Shown: positions 25,922-34,934, numbered from the stretch's first letter. The stretch: 64,000 nucleotides of DNA from Dietzia lutea (GCF_003096075.1 NZ_CP015449.1:186001-250000), one strand, 5' to 3'. Notes: generated by a model from the letters alone, not told the origin. Numbers and translations are program-made.

Positions 25922-26407
25922 TCAGGTAGCGCTGGCGGGCGGGTTGTCGGCCGCGGTATGGCGGGCGCTCAGGGGTGCACGCGGCAGGTAAGACAGACTC
26001 ACCATGGTCAAGCCGAGGCCGAGGTGTAGCCAGTTGTCAGCGTCATTGAGCGGGACGAAGTTCGCCGCCGAGTCGTGGCCGACGGCGAGCCCGTACACCC
26101 ACAGCGCAAGGTAGAGGATGCCGCCCACCAGCAGGTAGAGACGGGCGAGTGCGGCCGTGCGGAAAAGGATCAGGCCAGCAACGCCGTAGAGCAGGTGGAC
26201 GATGTTGTGCAGAATCGACACCTGGAACACTCCGAACAACATGGCCTCCGAATGGTGGCCGGCGAACTGCATGGTGTCGTAGCCCGTGGTGAGTCCGGGG
26301 ATGAATCCGGCGATGCCCACGAGCAGGAAAACGATTCCGTAGACGAGGGCCGCGATCTGGACGGGGCTGCGAGTAGGCCTCAGACCCGAAGATCGAGCAG
26401 TGGTCAT
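25922..26407 (-). CDS. DUF4383 membrane protein
   Basis: 161 aa from ATG 26407 with AGAGAGGG upstream. Four hydrophobic helices are visible: ALVYGIVFLLVGIAGFIPG, VSILHNIVHLLYGVAGLILF, YLLVGGILYLALWVYGLAVG and NWLHLGLGLTMVSLSYL. The conserved HNIVHLL and NWLHL pieces are the signature of DUF4383 proteins, widespread in actinobacteria with unknown role. The upstream ~115-240 bp include copy B of the dispersed repeat. Confidence 0.84.
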   Translation of the reverse strand: MTTARSSGLRPTRSPVQIAALVYGIVFLLVGIAGFIPGLTTGYDTMQFAGHHSEAMLFGVFQVSILHNIVHLLYGVAGLILFRTAALARLYLLVGGILYLALWVYGLAVGHDSAANFVPLNDADNWLHLGLGLTMVSLSYLPRAPLSARHTAADNPPASAT

Positions 26408-26526
26408 GACCAGCCCTCTCTTTCTTTGTCGACGCCGGGGCCGCACATAAGTGAGCTACATCACTATAACCCGAGCGCTGTGGAAAAGACGCGAAGATCG
26501 CTATCTGGCGCCGCGGACTGTTCAAC

Positions 26527-26649
26527 ACGTGTCGTCTCTTCTCGTCGGTCGGGCCGGGCTGGGAGGGTCACAGATCGAGGATCTGTACCCTCGCGGTATC
26601 GGCGACACTACTGGTCACGCGAGGAGCGAGACGCTCAGGCGGAGATCGA
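26527..26649. repeat. Dispersed ~123-bp repeat, copy B
   Basis: Matches 4920-5040 in the same orientation, including the dyad acagatc-gag-gatctgt (26570-26586). It lies upstream of the DUF4383 gene, as copy A lies upstream of the lipoprotein gene, both read on the minus strand. Confidence 0.7.
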
Positions 26650-26669
26650 TCGGACTCTTGTTCACAGAG

Positions 26670-26696
26670 TTATCCACAGCATGGGTAGCCCGCTAC
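26670..26696. other. DnaA-box-like site next to a hairpin
   Basis: TTATCCACA (26670-26678) equals the bacterial DnaA-box consensus. A second related site, TTTTCCACA, lies on the minus strand near 26478-26486. Directly after the first is a hairpin GGGTAGC-CC-GCTACCC (26681-26696) followed by TTT. Two boxes do not make an origin; the role is unknown. Confidence 0.35.
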
Positions 26697-26749
26697 CCTT
26701 TCGCTCGCGCGGAAGGAGTCGTAAATTGTGAGGTTTCGCGTAGCTGAGG

Positions 26750-27202
26750 ATGACGCTGGCGGGCACCAAGAGGGGAGCAGTAGATGTGAAGCGATTTGAC
26801 TGCTTGGACGAGCTGGAGATGTTGGTGGCTGATGGTGTGCGGCTCTTCGTGCGGTATTCACACGGTTGGGAGCGTGATCGAGAGTCTGGCAGCATCGATA
26901 CGGAAAGCGGGCTGGAACTTCCTGGCCTCTCCGTCAATCCGCTGAACCCTGAACCCTGGTGGACACGGCCGCTGAGTGATTGGCTGGCGCGCCAGCTTTG
27001 CCAATACAAACATTTGATGGAAAAGGATCCCAGTCGCTTCCCGTGGGTGTTGCGCGGAACATGCGTTGGCCGCGGTCCCGACTGTGAGCCCTTATTGGTC
27101 GATGTTGAACCGGTCGCCGTTCTGTCACCTGCCCTCATCTCTGAAGCCACCCTGATCTATCACAGCAACTTTGCTGCTGGCGTCGGCCCAGCTGACCGAT
27201 GA
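26750..27202 (+). CDS. DUF6098-like protein
   Basis: 150 aa. The core VRLFVRYSHGWERDRESGSI, then SGLELPGLSVNPL and EPWWTRPLSDWLARQLCQY followed by GRGPDCEPLLVDVEPVAVL is typical of the actinobacterial DUF6098 family, which I recognise by these Trp- and Pro-rich motifs. No function is known. The start is uncertain (ATG 26750 or a GTG about 36 bp further in). The hairpin and DnaA-like box lie just upstream. Confidence 0.72.
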   Translation: MTLAGTKRGAVDVKRFDCLDELEMLVADGVRLFVRYSHGWERDRESGSIDTESGLELPGLSVNPLNPEPWWTRPLSDWLARQLCQYKHLMEKDPSRFPWVLRGTCVGRGPDCEPLLVDVEPVAVLSPALISEATLIYHSNFAAGVGPADR

Positions 27203-27383
27203 TGAGGCGACGGGGCCGTCATTTCGCTAGGTGCGAGATGTAGGAACAGCTGCCCGCTGACCATGGAGATGACCCGCTTCGGACACTTCCACTGCACGGT
27301 CGGCGAACCGCTCGTGATAGCGCGAGTGCTGCGCCGGCGCGGTTGCGATACGCCATGTCCAATCCGGCCCCGACTTCCGGCGG

Positions 27384-27649
27384 TTAGGAGATCTTGAACC
27401 GAAGGCTGTCGACCATCTCCTGGTGCTTGCTGACCAGCTTCTCTTCGCTGTTGGCACCGACGAAGGCGTAGGCCAGTTCGTAGCTGTAGCTAGCTGTCCT
27501 GGGCGATCACCTCGGACCAGCCGCGTGCCCACGTCGGCCTGAGGACGTCGACGACCACGCCCGGCTCGCGTGGGTAGAACTCCTCGAGTTCGGCGATGGT
27601 GGAGTGCACGCTCGACCACCCGTACCCACAGGCGATACCACTTTGCAAC
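27384..27649 (-). pseudogene. Remnant of an ATP-grasp gene, C-terminal part
   Basis: The minus strand encodes pieces matching the end of the ATP-grasp protein at 22294-23583, spread over frames: VAKWYR, then AELEEFYPREPGVVVDV, then SYSYELAYAFVGANSEEKLV and FKIS before a stop at 27384. Frameshifts and small indels prevent translation. The body of the gene is gone. Confidence 0.8.
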
Positions 27650-27743
27650 GACTAAAAAGGGCCTTGAGCACTGGGCCGGATCGTCGCTGCGCCGTTGTCA
27701 CCATGTGATGGTGTGGCCGGCCAGGCCGTCGTGGGTAACCGAA

Positions 27744-27995
27744 CTAGACGGAACCATCCTGTGGGCTTGTCTGGTCGATCCCGCCGCCGAGTGCCACGAG
27801 GAACTCGTGGCACTTTTTGGCTCGTGCGGAATCTTCTGCCATCACCTGTTCGAAGAATTCCGCGATGTCGTCCTTGCCCGCGTTGCGCGCATCGCGCACA
27901 TACTGACCGTAGTCATGTCCGGCCTTGAGCGAGTGGTACTGCACCGAGACCAAATCGAACGTGACGTCGTCGAACCCTGTCTCCCCTGTTGCCAT
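27744..27995 (-). CDS. Conserved 83-aa acidic helical protein (copy 2)
   Basis: 83 aa from ATG 27995, with AGGAGG upstream. It differs from the copy at 5887-6138 only at a few C-terminal positions (LVALGGGIDQTSPQDGSV against LKALGGGTDQTSPQQGAN). The ~70 bp before the start are also conserved, including a putative -10 (TATGGT here, TAGGGT in the other). Strong protein conservation amid surrounding decay suggests selection. Function unknown. Confidence 0.83.
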   Translation of the reverse strand: MATGETGFDDVTFDLVSVQYHSLKAGHDYGQYVRDARNAGKDDIAEFFEQVMAEDSARAKKCHEFLVALGGGIDQTSPQDGSV

Positions 27996-28257
27996 GGCCA
28001 ATCCTCCTTCGTTGACGCTGTCGGTGTCGGCCACCATATGGCGCAAGCCCTGCCGATGCATCCGCTCAACGACAAGAGGTCAGCATCTGTCCGGAATGAC
28101 TGCGGCGGACAGCCAGGCTCCGGATCGCTCACTGCTGGGCGGGGAGCGGTGGACAGACGTGCGAATTTGCCGATGCTTGAGTTATCCCGTTCGCGGGCTT
28201 GTAGAGCGAGCAGAGAGCTCGGCAGTGAGCTCTTCATTTCGCTTTGAAAGGAGAGTC

Positions 28258-28620
28258 ATGAGGCATTCACTGAATGTCATCGTCCACGCCGGTACGGAGC
28301 CTGGGCCGTTGAGGCTGGAGCTCGAGGGGTGTCTGACCGAGACCAGTTGCGAGGGCCTGATCAACGTTCTCACACTCGGGGAAGCGCTCCAGGGTTGTAA
28401 TCGTATGTGGATCGACCTGTTCAGTGCCGACCACCTCGACCCGGCGGCCATCAGGAAACTGAAGCACTACGCACGCCAGCGTGAGGCAGAGACTAGCGGT
28501 CCGCAGATCAGTGTCTACGCGCCTTCGGTGCCCCGGCATTGCTGCTCACCGCTCTTCGCCGATTCAGTCTCCGGTTCGTCGCGTCCACTGAGCGGAGCGG
28601 CCGAGAAGCGCTGCGCGTAA
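28258..28620 (+). CDS. STAS-domain protein C
   Basis: 120 aa from ATG 28258, with GAAAGGAGAG upstream. It parallels STAS proteins A and B: MRHSLNVIVHAGTEPGPLRL, GCLTETSCEGLINVLTLGEA, MWIDLFSADHLDPAAIRKLK. In the turn where A and B have LSG this copy has DPAA, so the phosphorylatable Ser is lost. This would fix it in one signalling state if it works as a partner-switch antagonist. It has no coupled downstream gene. Confidence 0.75.
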   Translation: MRHSLNVIVHAGTEPGPLRLELEGCLTETSCEGLINVLTLGEALQGCNRMWIDLFSADHLDPAAIRKLKHYARQREAETSGPQISVYAPSVPRHCCSPLFADSVSGSSRPLSGAAEKRCA

Positions 28621-28782
28621 ATTGCCGTCGATGACCAGTGCAGGCGCCCCCGCCAGGCGCCGCGTCGTGGCGTCTCGCTTGTAGGAGTCGGCAGTCTGGA
28701 GGGCAATCGCGCGCCGGCAGATTAGGCCGGAGTGCGTCCATAAAGGGTCGTACTCGGCTAGGAGAATGTTGCTCCCTGTGAG

Positions 28783-29514
28783 CTATTCGTTGTAACCGGC
28801 AACCGGCTCGTGTAGCGACTCGAACGCCCGCCGGTGCAGCCCCCGCTTGATGTCCCCGAGGGCGTCTGACCGCGTGTGGGCAACCGAGCGAGCCCACCGT
28901 ACAGCGGTGGAGAGCACCTCGGACTCTTCTGCGACCTCGTCGACCAGGCCGAGCCGGTGGGCCTCGGACCCGCCGTAGCGCTGGCCCGTCATCAGGGCGT
29001 CGCGCCCGGCGCGGGCCGGCAGGCGCGCCGCGGTCAGTTCTAACACTCCGGGGGCATAGGCGGCCCCCAGGGTGACACCCGGAAAGCAGAGGTAGCCGCG
29101 GTCGCTGCGCATCACCGAGTGGTCGTGTGCGATGGCCAGAAATGCCCCGGCGCCGAAAGTGTGCCCCTGGAGCGCGGCGACGGTCGGCATCGGGAACACC
29201 AGAAGCCGGGCGATCAGCAGCTGGATCTGGGTGAGCAGCCAGTCGGCCCGCCCCGGATTGTTCAGGCGCCAATCCAGGTCCGCCCCGGTCGAGTAGAACC
29301 TCCCGTGGCCTGTCGTCACCAGCGCGTGTGGGCCCGGTCGGGTCTGGACCTCGTCCAGCAGTGTGTGGACGCTGTCGAGCCAGTCCGGATTGAACCGGTT
29401 CTCTGGATCGGACGAGTCCGCCTCGCCCAGGTAGAGGATCGAGACATCACCGTCGTCGTCGAGATGGGCATGAAGAGTACTCCGAATCACTGCGGCGCAG
29501 ACGGGAAGCGCCAT
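28783..29514 (-). CDS. Enoyl-CoA hydratase/isomerase family protein
   Basis: 243 aa. The crotonase fold is evident: HALVTTGHGRFYSTGADLDW, with the first oxyanion strand, and FPMPTVAALQGHTFGAGAFL, with the second. YLCFPGVTLGAAYAPGVLEL and the YGGSEAHRLGLVDEV segment follow. The usual catalytic Glu positions are not obvious (GVTLGAAYA in place of a Glu-containing turn), so isomerase, hydratase or another crotonase activity cannot be told apart. Monocistronic. Confidence 0.83.
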   Translation of the reverse strand: MALPVCAAVIRSTLHAHLDDDGDVSILYLGEADSSDPENRFNPDWLDSVHTLLDEVQTRPGPHALVTTGHGRFYSTGADLDWRLNNPGRADWLLTQIQLLIARLLVFPMPTVAALQGHTFGAGAFLAIAHDHSVMRSDRGYLCFPGVTLGAAYAPGVLELTAARLPARAGRDALMTGQRYGGSEAHRLGLVDEVAEESEVLSTAVRWARSVAHTRSDALGDIKRGLHRRAFESLHEPVAGYNE

Positions 29515-29773
29515 GTCGAATCGCGTGCAGCGACAGTGCCCCGGAGAATCTGAATCCGCGCGGCGACTCGGAGAGTCTGCCCAACGTCATCGCCTGGCAG
29601 TGGCCGGTTCCGCTGCTTGCAGTGGAATGGAGCGACGGCCGACTACTTCGCCGTTCCGAATTGGCTGAGCGGCTTCCTGCCGGGTATTCGCATTGGAGAT
29701 ACCGGTTAGCTTGGACATTTCTGCGGTGCCTTGGCGCGGTCGAAGGCATATTGGGCCCAGCCGCGGCCGCGGG

Positions 29774-30052
29774 TCAACCCGTTCGGTGACGTCCGGCCAT
29801 CTTGTGCCGGTCGGCTTCGGTCAGCCCGCCCCACACTCCGTACAGTTCCTCGGATTCGATTGCGAACCGTCGGCAGGTTTTGAGCACGGGGCAGGTGTCG
29901 CAGATGGACTGGGCTTCTTCTTCTTTGCGCCGTCGCTGGCCCTTGGGTTCGTCCTCTGCGCTGTAGAACAGGTCGTCGTGACCGATGCACGCTGCCTGGT
30001 CACGCCAGGACCAGAATTCCGAAGTTGGCTCGAGGTTTCGATATCTCGGCAC
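29774..30052 (-). CDS. WhiB-family Fe-S transcriptional regulator (copy C)
   Basis: 92 aa from GTG 30052, aligned residue for residue with copy A at 373-651 (start VPRYRNLEPTS, end KMAGRHRTG). The Fe-S ligands are in AACIGHDDLF and CDTCPVLKTC, followed by YGVWGG. The upstream DNA also shares the gagccctgat block with copy A. A recent duplication of gene and control region is likely. Confidence 0.92.
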   Translation of the reverse strand: MPRYRNLEPTSEFWSWRDQAACIGHDDLFYSAEDEPKGQRRRKEEEAQSICDTCPVLKTCRRFAIESEELYGVWGGLTEADRHKMAGRHRTG

Positions 30053-30241
30053 ACGCGCTCCTGTCCCGTGTCTGGAGTGCCCCAACGTGAGCCCTGATGT
30101 CCAGTTCAGGGCTAACACTAGCCAGCCCCTACCGCAGCCGTGGACCAGTTCGTTGTCCGCCGACTGAAGGGAGCGCCTCATTGACCGAGACACTCGTCGA
30201 GAACGTCAAACGGTGCCGCAGCCCGGCTGTAGAATTGCAAT

Positions 30242-30300
30242 GTTCGTACGAACGTATATTCGCGGAGCGCGGCATCTCCCCGTTCGTGATTCGTACGTGA
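30242..30300. promoter_or_regulatory. Cluster of palindromes upstream of the DUF2188 gene
   Basis: GTTCGTACGAAC (30242-30253) is a perfect palindrome. Overlapping it, CGAACGTATATTCG (30249-30262) fits the actinobacterial LexA box CGAAC-N4-GTTCG with one mismatch. A further TTCGTACGTGAA lies near 30290-30301. The cluster is 50-110 bp upstream of the next gene and may be an operator. Confidence 0.35.
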
Positions 30301-30348
30301 ACTGTGTCGGAGAGCCCCGTGCCCGCAAACTCAACCCGCGAGGTGGTT

Positions 30349-30576
30349 ATGGCGAAGAAGGCCAACGTGCACACTGTCCGCCACGGCGACGGCTGGGCCA
30401 ATCGAAGTGAAGGCGCATCCCGCGTGTCGAAGAAGTACGACACCCAGGCCGCCGCAGCAGAGGCCGGACGTCAGACGGCTCGGGAACGGGGAGTCGAGCA
30501 TCTCATCCACGGGCGCAGCGGACAGATCCGTGAACGCAACTCCTACGGTAACGACCCTCATCCACCACAAGGCTGA
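30349..30576 (+). CDS. DUF2188 protein
   Basis: 75 aa from ATG 30349, with GAGGTGG upstream. The sequence (VHTVRHGDGWANRSEGASRV, then KKYDTQAAAAEAGRQTARER and EHLIHGRSGQIRERNSYGND) is the complete DUF2188 fold, a small alpha/beta domain of unknown role found as a stand-alone protein. The palindrome cluster upstream suggests regulated expression. Confidence 0.85.
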   Translation: MAKKANVHTVRHGDGWANRSEGASRVSKKYDTQAAAAEAGRQTARERGVEHLIHGRSGQIRERNSYGNDPHPPQG

Positions 30577-30717
30577 ATTGCTAGACCCGAGAGCAGTAGC
30601 TGGTGTGCACCTCGATGCGGTCCGGCATCTGGTGCCTGCGGGCTTTCGTGGGGTCCAGCTCGACAACGGAGAACCCCGTGTACTTTGCATAAGTCCTGAT
30701 ACAGGCGGGTGAGGTGT

Positions 30718-31248
30718 TCAGGCGCTCGTGTTGTAGGCAGTACGGGCGGCTTTGACGATGTCGCGAGTGGCGCCGGTGGTGTGGTCGAGGTTCAGCGGCG
30801 GCGCCCATCGCGCGATGACGACGGGTTCGACGGAAGCTGGGTCCGGATGCTCGTACCAAGACAAGCGGAGATGGGTGTGCATCCAGTCTGTGAGTCGGTC
30901 CTCGTCCTCGGGAACTAACACGACGCGGTCAGTGCGCTCGGTGCGGTAGCTGTGCTGGGTGAGTAGGAGGCCAGCGAGGGTGCGGCGCAGGGTTGAGCTC
31001 CCGCTGCGTCGCAGGTGGTTGCTGATGATCCGGCGCCGCAGGTTCGAGGCGATACCGAGGTAGAGCAAGCGAAGACCCTCATTGTTCGGATGAGCGGGAC
31101 CAGGGAGGTTCGGGATGATGTCCGGGGCGGCCCACCACGCGTACAGCCCTGGCGCCGCCGGCAGCGTGGTCAGGCCGCCGAGTGGGTGGGTGGTGAAGCT
31201 CAGGCCGGCGATCGTGGCTGCCGGGCCGGGGGAGTGTGGGGCAGTCAT
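30718..31248 (-). CDS. GIY-YIG nuclease-like protein
   Basis: 176 aa. The GIY-YIG pair appears as [12 protein letters not shown] and [20 protein letters not shown], with the Arg and a following His/Asn region; a Glu ([12 protein letters not shown]) further on could be the metal ligand. Members cut DNA in repair, restriction and mobile elements. It is a stand-alone domain, with no methylase or intron nearby. Substrate unknown. Confidence 0.7.
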   Translation of the reverse strand: MTAPHSPGPAATIAGLSFTTHPLGGLTTLPAAPGLYAWWAAPDIIPNLPGPAHPNNEGLRLLYLGIASNLRRRIISNHLRRSGSSTLRRTLAGLLLTQHSYRTERTDRVVLVPEDEDRLTDWMHTHLRLSWYEHPDPASVEPVVIARWAPPLNLDHTTGATRDIVKAARTAYNTSA

Positions 31249-31580
31249 CCGCTATGTCCTTTCTCTCGAGTGATGCGGTACGCCGCGGATTGCCAAATCA
31301 GCCGTGGTGGCGTTAAACGCCCGGGGGGCTTCACCTGCGCTGCCGCTGGCTCGATCTTGAACCCCCGGGACGCCATCATCGTCTCGGGAAAGGCGCGCGA
31401 CACCGGGCGCTTCGCAGAACTGGCCTGACGCCTGGCTACCCAATCGCAGGCGATCCGAGCCCTGCATCGGCCACCGCCAAGAGGTCGTGTCTTGCGGGTT
31501 AACATCGAGGCGGTCGTTAGTTTTCCAGCGGCACCGCCTCGGGTACGCGGCCTGGGGCCTGCATCGACAGGGGGCCAGGC
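31249..31580. other. Intergenic, no gene recognised
   Basis: About 330 bp. A minus-strand frame runs through but lacks a start signal and any recognised domain. Confidence 0.35.
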
Positions 31581-31775
31581 TTGGCGCAGCGGCAATGGAC
31601 GGTGAACGGTGTGGGGACCCACTCCGAGGTGTATTCCGAGGAGCTGCAGTCCTGGGTTAGGGCCAGCAGGCACGTCGCTAGGCCCTCCGGTCTAGTGGAG
31701 GTCACCGGCCTCACCGACAATGGTGAGAGGGTCACACTCCGGATGCGCGAAGGCGAGATCTGGCTGGTCCGCTGA
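31581..31775 (+). CDS. Possible small protein
   Basis: A 64-codon frame with natural-looking composition (SEVYSEELQSWVRASRHV, then GLVEVTGLTDNGERVTLRMR). The N-terminus may instead be a GTG at 31602. No ribosome-binding site is clear and no family is recognised. Confidence 0.3.
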   Translation: MAQRQWTVNGVGTHSEVYSEELQSWVRASRHVARPSGLVEVTGLTDNGERVTLRMREGEIWLVR

Positions 31776-31913
31776 AACCGGTCTGCATAGTCTGCTCGCG
31801 ATCGTCGGCCGGGCAAGTGGTCTTGGACCTGTACTTGTCATAATATAAGTTGTCGGCGTGGGCCCTGTCGAGCGGCCAGGAACGCTGCTTCGACCCAGTG
31901 GCGCGGGCTGACT

Positions 31914-32894
31914 TCACTCGTCGAATGGTGGCGGGTCCATAAGCCGTAGCAAGAGGCCGGCCGCGACGTACCGCATGCGTCCAACCGGGGTTCTGGGGTC
32001 GTATTTGAGCTCTCGGGTGAGCGCCTCGTGCCGTGCCTGGACGGTGGAATGGTGCATGCCGAGCTCAGTCGCAGCGGAGCGGATGCTATCTGCCTGGACG
32101 AGGGTGAGTAGGACGGCCGCTGCGCGGTCGTCGAGTCGCCGGAGCGCAAGGATATCGTCGTGCGGTTCCTCGGGGTCGAACGACTGGGCGAGCCGTAGCA
32201 TCAGGCCCAGGTCAGTCGCATCGACGCGCGGGTGGTCCGGTCCGGTGAGGCGGTGGGCGATGACGGCGCTTTCCCACGATTCGGGTGCATGGTCGGCGCG
32301 CACCCAGATACCTAGTCCTGCCCGACCGTCAGGCACGGCGCCCTTGCGGTCGATTGAGGCGCGCAGCATCCCGTAGCGGGTGGGAACGACTGTCGAGGCG
32401 GCCCCTGGCGCCTGCCGGGCCATGCTCGTTCCGATAATCCGAATTCGCGTGCTCGGGTCGAGATGCAGTCTCGCGAGGGCGGTCGACCGCTCCTCGAGCG
32501 CGCGTCCTGCATCGAGAACGATGTCGAGCGAATTCTCGGGAACTCTGCGGCTGTCGAGAATGTCGACCGCCAAGCCGAGCCGCTCGACGACCATGGCGTC
32601 GTTGGCGTGGAGTCGGCCAGCTCGTTCGAGCCAGACGCTGGCGGTCGGGGTGACGCGCTGGGGGGAACGGACGGACGTGGCGCTAGCGTCCAGGCGTGCG
32701 CCGCTGGAGTCCCAGCGGGTGATCTTTCCGCTCCTTTCCGCGCCAGCCACCGCTCCGGATAACGCGGCGGCGCCCCTTAGCAGACCGTCGAGCCCGACAC
32801 CGGCCGTCACCAAGGCGTCGAAGTACGTTACGACCTTGAGGGTCTCGCTGGCCTCTTGATCGAGGGCAATGAGACGTCCGACGAGTTCTTGCAT
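31914..32894 (-). CDS. PucR-like HTH transcriptional regulator
   Basis: 326 aa. The N-terminal two thirds are a sensor-like region of unknown ligand. The C-terminal ~70 residues form the PucR-type helix-turn-helix: DDRAAAVLLTLVQADSIRSA, then ATELGMHHSTVQARHEALTR and VGRMRYVAAGLLLRLM. It lies 59 bp downstream of the esterase cluster on the same strand and probably controls it. PucR proteins typically govern catabolic genes. Confidence 0.72.
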   Translation of the reverse strand: MQELVGRLIALDQEASETLKVVTYFDALVTAGVGLDGLLRGAAALSGAVAGAERSGKITRWDSSGARLDASATSVRSPQRVTPTASVWLERAGRLHANDAMVVERLGLAVDILDSRRVPENSLDIVLDAGRALEERSTALARLHLDPSTRIRIIGTSMARQAPGAASTVVPTRYGMLRASIDRKGAVPDGRAGLGIWVRADHAPESWESAVIAHRLTGPDHPRVDATDLGLMLRLAQSFDPEEPHDDILALRRLDDRAAAVLLTLVQADSIRSAATELGMHHSTVQARHEALTRELKYDPRTPVGRMRYVAAGLLLRLMDPPPFDE

Positions 32895-32953
32895 GGTGGG
32901 CTCCGTTGCATGGGACCTTCAGTCCAGGGTACGTCGCACCGCGGAGCGCCGGT

Positions 32954-33922
32954 CTAGGGATTGAGCAGGCGGGCGACCCATGCGCGCCGCGCGGTCGACA
33001 TCGCCTTGCTCATGTCGCTGTCCGGCGCGCCGAGATCGAAGCCGTGCCAGCCGCCTGGCCACACGTGCAGCTCGGCTTGAACGCCGGCTGCCCATAGTGC
33101 GGAGGCATAGGCGACGTCCTCGTCACGGAAAACCTCGGCGGACCCGCAGTCGATGAAGGCCGGAGGTAGTCCGGATAGGTCTGTGGCACGGGCAGGAGCG
33201 GCGTAGATCGACACGTCGTCGGTGCCGCGGCGGTCACCGAGCAGGCAGCTCCAGCCGAGTAGGTTGCTCTCGCGGTCCCATAGTCCCGCGCCGTCGTACT
33301 GGTAGGACGAGACCGTTTGGTTGCGGTCGTCGAGCATTGGGTAGGCGAGCATCTGGCCGATCAGGGTCGGGCCCTTCCGGTCACGGGCGATCAGTGCGGT
33401 GCCGGCTGCCAGTCCGCCGCCGGCGCTCGCCCCGGCGATGAACAGTCGCTTGGGATGGAACCCGATCTCGTCGGCGTTCTCGGCGGCCCACACCAGGCCG
33501 GCGTAGCAGTCTTCGACCGGGTAGGGGTCAGGAAACTCCGGGGCGAGACGGTATTCCACGGTGACGAGTACCGCGTCGTTGTCGAGCACCCAGGGCAGCA
33601 CCGCTTGCAGGCCAGCGAAGCGATCGCCGCTGATCATCCCGCCGCCGTGGGTGTGGTAGATCCCCGGGCCTCCTGGCGAATGGTCTTTGCGAGTGATCAC
33701 GCTGACCAGGATCTCGTCGCCCTGGTACCCGGGGATCGACACGTCGCGGACGATCAGGCCCATCCGCTCGTAGTCGTCCTCGGTGAGATGGAACGCCGGG
33801 TTTTGCCGCACCAACGGGATCAGCTCGCGGGTCATTGTCAGCGGCGCGACGGCGGCAATCTCGCCGAGGACGGCCTCGAGCTGCGGGTCGAACGGCGGGC
33901 GGGGGAGGGCTGCGCTGGTCAT
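32954..33922 (-). CDS. HSL-type esterase 1
   Basis: 322 aa from ATG 33922 with GGAG upstream. Motifs: HTHGGGMISGD (oxyanion), GASAGGGLA (nucleophile), SAEVFRDEDV (acid) and WHGFD (His). Its start RPPFDPQLEAVL and end are closely like esterase 3 at 35084-36037, so the two are tandem duplicates. Part of a four-gene cluster with an SDR, suggesting stepwise breakdown of an ester-containing compound. Confidence 0.88.
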   Translation of the reverse strand: MTSAALPRPPFDPQLEAVLGEIAAVAPLTMTRELIPLVRQNPAFHLTEDDYERMGLIVRDVSIPGYQGDEILVSVITRKDHSPGGPGIYHTHGGGMISGDRFAGLQAVLPWVLDNDAVLVTVEYRLAPEFPDPYPVEDCYAGLVWAAENADEIGFHPKRLFIAGASAGGGLAAGTALIARDRKGPTLIGQMLAYPMLDDRNQTVSSYQYDGAGLWDRESNLLGWSCLLGDRRGTDDVSIYAAPARATDLSGLPPAFIDCGSAEVFRDEDVAYASALWAAGVQAELHVWPGGWHGFDLGAPDSDMSKAMSTARRAWVARLLNP

Positions 33923-33962
33923 GGGGGACTCCTGTCCGAGGTTGGTCGTCTGGGGAAGGGGA

Positions 33963-34934
33963 TCAAGCTCCGAGTGCTCGGGCAAAGAACTCGTGGCGTG
34001 CTGCGTGGGCCGCACGGGAGATGGGGGCGTCCGGGGCGTTGAGGTCGAAGCCGTGGTAGCCGCCGCCCCACAGGTGCAGGTCGACGACGACGCCAGCCTG
34101 CGAGAGGCGCATCGCCATCTCCAGCACTGGGTCGCGGAAGGGCTCGGCGCTGCCGACGTCGAGGTAGGTCCGGGGGAGGCCGGAGAGGTCCGCGACCCGG
34201 GCCGGGACGGTGTACGGCGGGATGTCCGCGGCCTCGCGATCGGGACCGAGGACCGCGTCCCACATGAAGGCCATGTCGTTACGGTCGCTTGGGCCTCCAT
34301 CGACCATGCGCGTGCTCGGCAGGTCGAAGCGATCGTCGGTCATCGGGGCAATCAGCACCTGATGCGTGATCGTGGGGAAGCCGCGATCTCGCGCCATCAG
34401 TGAGATGCCGAGGGCCAGGCCGCCGCCGGCGCTGATTCCCGTGACGATGATGCGCTGGGGGTCGACCCCGAGTTCGGTGGCGTTCTTAGCCGCCCAAACC
34501 AACCCGGCGTAGGCGTCCTCGACCTGCGCAGGTGCGCGGTGCTCGGGAGCGAATCGGTAGCTGACCGAGATCACCACGGCGGTCCCCTGGGCGACATAGG
34601 GGACCAACTGGTCGAGGTAGAGGTAGCGGTCGCCCATGACCAGGCCGCCGCCGTGCAGGTTGTAGACGAGCGGCAGACCCGTGGAGCCGTCTGCTGGCGA
34701 CAGGATCGTCACCGCAAGGTCGGGCGCGCCTTCCGGACCGGGGATCTCGCGCTCCGTGACCGTAACTCTGCCATTGGCAGTCAGGTCGGGCCGAGGTAGC
34801 TGCTCGCCCCATTGGCGAAGGTCGCCGAGGGTCGCAGCGGTCAGCGGCGGTACTACCGCGGCCATCCCTTCAAAAACCGGTGCGAGGTCCGGGTCGACGG
34901 GCGGGCACGGGGGCGTGTCGTTGAACGTGATCAT
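33963..34934 (-). CDS. HSL-type esterase 2
   Basis: 323 aa from ATG 34934, with AGGAGGA upstream. Motifs: LHGGGLVMGD, GISAGGGLALG, VGSAEPFRDP and YHGFDL. It is more distant from esterases 1 and 3 than they are from each other. Same strand, about 40 bp upstream of esterase 1, so probably co-transcribed. Confidence 0.88.
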   Translation of the reverse strand: MITFNDTPPCPPVDPDLAPVFEGMAAVVPPLTAATLGDLRQWGEQLPRPDLTANGRVTVTEREIPGPEGAPDLAVTILSPADGSTGLPLVYNLHGGGLVMGDRYLYLDQLVPYVAQGTAVVISVSYRFAPEHRAPAQVEDAYAGLVWAAKNATELGVDPQRIIVTGISAGGGLALGISLMARDRGFPTITHQVLIAPMTDDRFDLPSTRMVDGGPSDRNDMAFMWDAVLGPDREAADIPPYTVPARVADLSGLPRTYLDVGSAEPFRDPVLEMAMRLSQAGVVVDLHLWGGGYHGFDLNAPDAPISRAAHAARHEFFARALGA

